Positions 55,601-61,600 of a stretch of 64,000 nucleotides of DNA are shown here, piece after piece. Origin of the DNA: JAAXVQ01 sp964604705 (GTDB lineage Bacteria; Oederibacteriota; JAAXVQ01); assembly GCA_964604705.1 (NCBI GenBank), contig CAZSAP010000008.1, positions 88,563 through 152,562 of the forward strand. Reading direction: 5' to 3'. The notes under the pieces were generated by a model, which searched no databases, was not told the DNA's origin, and saw only the letters and a program-made list of their open reading frames with translations. The first letter of the stretch is position 1. Each line of letters opens with the position of its first letter. Made by a program: the position numbers and the translations under genes.

Positions 55601-58600
55601 TAAAAAAGGACAACACGGTATCTACGAAAGACTGGACCCATTTATGTGCATAGTGATCATGGGCCACAACCAAAAGTGGCGCGGTATCAATGGTTGCTCC
55701 GGTTTTGGTGTCCACCATGGTGCGAGAAATAGGATCGTACGTGCCCAACGGTTGGGTCCAGTGCGCGAGCCAGTCTTTCCCATACAACGATCGCAAACGC
55801 GAAGCCGTCCATCCAACTTTGGCCAGACTTAAAACCAACATGGCACCACCCAGAATCGAAGCCAGTGGCAAAGCGGCCGTTAGGGCAAAGATGCCAAGTG
55901 AGATGGCCGAGGTAGCCAGGGCTCCCGGCAGACTTAAATTTTGGTAAAATTTCAGCAATTCCTTTATACGGTTGGCATCGTGTTTCTCAAGTGCGGATAT
56001 TAATTCTCGTGCTTTATGCGCCACCAGATCTTCGGTCTGGGCACCGTACTCTTGGATCATTTTGTTCCAGCGTTCAATGGCGCGTTCCTTCAGGGTTGCT
56101 CGTGCAGGGGCCAAAAGCGTTTCGTCGTAGGTGGTTATTTTTCCTTGCTTGGCCAAACTGGCGATATAAACATCCCGGAAGAGCCGTCCCATTCCACGCT
56201 GCGCGGCCTGCTGTGTGCTCATTTCCGAGACAACACCTGTCAGGGCAAGCTTGATGGGATTACCGTACCGCTCATTGATCGGGAACTCCAAGGCAGCCAT
56301 TAGTTCCGGTAGGGCCACCTCCATGCCCTTGGTCTTGAGTGTATTGCTGAATTTCTTCTGTACGGCCAAATCCGCCAAGATTAAATGCGGCGCTTGTATC
56401 ATCTCATCGGCGGTAGCGTAGCTGATCGCGTTGTTCAGCATTGAAAACTTGTACGTGGTTTTTCCATCACGTTGGCCGAGTACATATCCGGCCATTTGGG
56501 CTTCTAGTTTTTCTCGTATGCCGTCCGCGTTTAAGCGTTGCGTCGGTGGGCGTTTCTGATTGTCGTCCACCAATTGGCGCCCGATATTTTCGCGTGCAAC
56601 CGATTCCAATTGGTCGCCATAATATTCACCCTCAAGTTCCACCAAATACGTTTTCTCAGGAGTAATCGCCACAATATGAATTTTATCCGGCCCCGTGGTA
56701 GGGGGAGCCCTTGATATAAACAATTCCGGATTGAACTGCGCCTTTTCCGCGAGCACGCCCAGACGTTCTTTGACAAATTCACGCAGAGCCGAGGTGGACA
56801 GTGCCCAAGGCACGAGGCCATCGTAGGAATGCTGGCCGGTTGGATCGCGCAACACATTGTTGTCATCGTAGAGCAAAGCCTCAGTCTTAATCATTTCATG
56901 CAAGCGTGAATCCATCAAAATCTGCGGTTCAATATTTTCCGCTTGGAGCCACTCATCCACCAGATAATCGACTTCAACCGCATCCTTGCCGGCTTTTTGT
57001 TTGGCTTCATGCAAATAATCCCCGGCGCGCCGAGTCGTGGCTTCCAACCACTCTTCCAAATCTTCACGGGTTAACAAACCACGGGACCAGCGGGCCTGAA
57101 GAAGTTCCGCCCGTTCTTTGGAAAGGGCGCGCTCGGCTTTGGTCGCACCTGCGGAAATAGTGGGCATCCAGAAATAGCCTTCGGACAAATACCCTAAGTT
57201 GAGGTCCGAGAGGCGGGCACGATTCTCCGCATTTAACACTTCCGGAACATTAAACCGAGTGACCTTACCCACGATCCCCGCTTTATTTATTTCCTGTTCC
57301 AAACGATAAATGTAAAAATCCGGCGTCGCTTCAGGCCAACGTACTTGCATCATCACCCGAACACCGTATACATCATCGTTTACCACCCGGAACAAGGTGG
57401 GTGAGTTGAACTCCATGTTCAACCGAGCCACCGCCGCCTTGAGTCCCTCGACATTCTCCCGATTTTCCTTAAACCCTTCCAATTCCAAAATCATGTATTT
57501 CTTATACAGTGTGGATTTGACCTGAACCCGCATGCTGTCGAGGACTTGTTGCACCTCTTGCGGCTTAAGGGTTTGATCCAAGATCACCGACGCTTCATCT
57601 CCGCCCTCCCGTATGCTGACCGAATTGCGGGCCATTTTGCGCACACTCGGCAGGCGAATCCCATCCAAGCGGGCTTTTTGGATGTCGTCCAGTCCGACAT
57701 TCACAACCCCCTTGCCGTACAACAGGTTCATGGCCGAGAGTCCATCCACATCCGAAACCGCCATCCACATATCACCGTCTTCAGCCAGACGCTCGCGCTT
57801 GATCATATCCCCTTCAGAGCGCGTTAACATACGACTGGTGGTTTGCAGCTTCAAACGATCCAAACGCAACTTTAATGCATAGAACACCGAAGAACGCTCC
57901 GCGATTAACGTTTGAACCTTGACAGCGGCATCGGATTCGCGAGCACTGTCGATAATCTCGGCATCCCCAATGGGCTTAAGCGGCGCCAACGGACGTGAAC
58001 GATCGGCGATTTCCTGACGCCGCATCTCGGTCATGGCCATGGTAACTTGGGGCAGCGTAGGCTCGGTGTTAATCGACGTACGCAAGTAATGTTCGGCCCG
58101 GGCTTTTAGGTCTCCGGTTACATAAAATTTTATTTTGGCCCAACGATCCAACTGGGATCCCATATTTTGTCCAGAAACCACCACGTTGTTTTTGCGCGCT
58201 TCACTGCGGATCAAGTCACGTATAAAGTAAGTGACTTCCGGACTTCGCCCCAAGCGTGAAGAAAGCGCTATCACATCCTGCATCCATTGGGCCGTAGGCT
58301 GTCCCACTATCTTATCCGTAATATCTTCCCCATCCATCCGAATGCGCAGAGAATCTTTCGGGCCATCGAAGCTCATGTTGATCTGCGTTTTCCGGAATTC
58401 CTCCAAGTGCTTGGTTACAATCATCTCAACCGCTCGCGGCGATTGAATGTTCGGGAATTTACGGGATATTTTCAGCGCCAGGGCACGGTACATCAACCCA
58501 GTGTCCATAAACGAATACCCGTAATGTTTTGAGACTTGCATGGCGATGTCACGTTTTTGGGAAACATCGGGCCCATCCAAGGTGATAATCATTTTGGTGC

Positions 58601-61600
58601 GGAAATAAAAATTTAAGCCCCACGTAAAAAGCACAACCGCCGTACTCAGGAGCAGGATCATTCCCGCTACGGTCGTCAATCCTCCCAACAAGAGCGCAGG
58701 ACCCAGGATCAAAACCAAGCCGCCCAACACCATAACCGTGCCTGCAACACGTCGGTTGGGCCAGGCCAATTCTCGCCACATAGAGGCAAAAAAGCCCACA
58801 CGGTTTTTCTGACTTTCACGAATGAGCGGCGCACTCAGTGGCACTAAGAAAAAAATCAAGGCCACCAAATTGGGCAGAACCGCAAACGCCAGGGTAATCA
58901 AGATGATGGTATCCACCATAAGCAGTACCGGACTGGTCTTCTGCGGGAGCAACCAACGCGACGTATCGCGGGGCTCACCGCGCAACAGAAACTTTTTAAA
59001 GGAAGCGTATTGTTGGCGCAGCCAGATCCGAACCGGGTGACCCGCCGGTGTCTGGAAAAAATTATTGGCCGAATGGGTCATGATGTTCAAGACAATGCCC
59101 AAACCCAAGCTGAACAAAGAAGGACCCAGCACCAAGGCCGGCAACACCATCACTCCGCCTAAGACCAACCCCAACGACGCCAGACCAATGCGGCTCCAAA
59201 TGGTTTTGTTTGGATGCAGCATGGCAAACAGCACAGAAGCCGCCAACCCCACACCCAAGGCCACGGGCCAGACAGCACCCAACATAACCGCACTTAAGAT
59301 CGGCAAGGAGAAGATCCACTCCCAACTGGGCGCACCGAGCAAGGGTTCGCCCAAGCGGTAGAGAATACGCTCACCGAGATTACGGGGTTTCGAAATTCGC
59401 CCCAACACATAATATTCTCGGAGTATCGAACCGGAACGTTTGGCAAACTCATCTAAAATTCTCGCAAACTGCTTTGGCGAAAGCAACCGCTGGAAGCCAT
59501 AATCCCCAGTTTCTTCCGTGTCCGATTTGGTGGCCGACGAGGTGGACGTGTCCTCAGCAATCACTTTGCCTTTTTCGTAGATTACGACCTGACCGACGGG
59601 TGCGTGATACTGACGTACCATCAGTTCTACAATCACCGCCAGCTTAGGCGCATGATTTTTTTTATTGGCAAGAACCGCCAGAGCCGCATTTAGGAGGTGA
59701 TCAAGATCCCAGGCCTGGCCACGCTTTTGTAATTCTGTGCGCAGAACCAAGTCCTGACCGCGCCCGATTTCATGTTCTTCGGCGCCACGGTAATCCAAGG
59801 CTTTTGTCATTTCATAGGCCTCAGTGAACTGCAGGACGCGCTCAAAATCTACGGTGTTTACACCATGACGTTCCGCAAAGATACGGGCCAAAAGATCCGC
59901 CAGAAATTCATGTATTCCGCGCTGCTTCATACCCTCGGCCTTAAAATCATAACCAAACGTGAGCACATTGTGCCCCATTTCATGCACCAAGGCCAAAAGG
60001 AGAAACCGCATGGGCTCGGCGGACTTGCTGACCAACCCCCCGCCGATCCCAAATTCATCATCGAGATTGTTTCCGTATTCCGCCACCGAACTGCCTTGAA
60101 TGCGCTGAGCCATGGGAGCAAAAAGTCGTTGAACAGGAAGCTCTGGATGAGCCAAGGTCACGTCGAGCCACAGCGCGGTCGAGATCATCTTGGCATCTTC
60201 ATCTTGAAGCCAAGTATCCTTCATCAGTAAGTCAACTCTTCCTGCATCACTTAGCAAAGAGTCGACAAACGCGGCGATCTGTCCGTCTTTTCCATCAAGC
60301 ACCGCTCGTAGCTGCTCAAATGCATAAACATCTGCCGGAGTTTGTAAAAACTGTACGGTAAATAAATGAAACGCGTGAACACGGGCGTAAAAAGGCGCAT
60401 GGGTATCCTGAATGATGGTTTTAAGCAACGATGTGTTGTTCTTATGACGCAAAAGCAGAAAATAGGCGGCGCGTTTAGGCTCACGAGAAGGCAGGTTAAA
60501 CGCTTGCACCAACTCTCCAGGCATCGCCTCTTCACGCAAGGCATGGTCAAAGACCACTTTATCTTCAGCCGAAAACCGCAGATCCATTTTCGCCAGTACG
60601 GCATTCATCAGTGTTGCTTCGCCGGTAGCAATATGCGGTGCCAAACGCTTGCCGTAACGCCCCACCAATTCCGCAAGGGTTCCAGAAACAGCCCCTTCCA
60701 ACATAGGGTGCCAATCACGGCGCTGGGCCAGCTCAATAAAGAAGGGAAACAGTCGATCCCAATCCTGAGCCGAGGCAAACATGGACAATATTTCCAAGCG
60801 TATTTTCACATTCTCAGTCAGGGCCGTAACATCCCGCAACAGGGGGCGTTCATCGAGACCAGCGGCTTTTTTCTGAGTTGCCTGTGAATCGAGCTCCTTT
60901 ATTTTCTCGTTATAGACCACGATGTCGTTTTGAACAAACTGCACAAACTCACGACGTTCTCGTTCTTCCAGAAGACGCGAAGGATTAACTAACTTTTTAA
61001 ACACTCCCATAATCTGCTGGCGAGCAGGCCAACCAGGACGAAGAAAATAATCCCGCTTGGTCTCGTTCAGCAGACGTTCCAACAGCTGGGAAGAAAAGCG
61101 CATATCCCAGGATTCAGCAAGAATCCCCTCCAACCCCAACCGAGCACGCGGCTCAACGGTCTTGCTTAAGTCGTCCAACATGACCGAAGCCAATGCATTC
61201 GGGCGTTCCAGCAATAACAAACGGTACACCGCGGCAATGGTACTTCGCTGATCCGGCGACTCATTAATACCGAAGCTGTCAAGGTAGGCTTTCCATAAAT
61301 ACCGATGCCATTCCAACAATTGGGTGGACTGAGACTCAGCAAGTACTTTTCCCAAGTCACGAATGCGTAAAAGACGTTCCACGCGGCGGAGGATATCGGT
61401 GTACTCACGGTCGCTTAGTTGCGGCCGGTTGACCAAACGCGTAATCGCGCGATCCAGCTGCACTTGCGCGTCTTCACGAACCTCACGGTCTCGATCTCGT
61501 GATACAGCCCACATGGCCCAAGGTGCCGCCACAAAATCCAAAGCCTGTGCAAAAAACTCACCCAACAACTCATTAACAATAATGTATCCCGCAGTCACCT

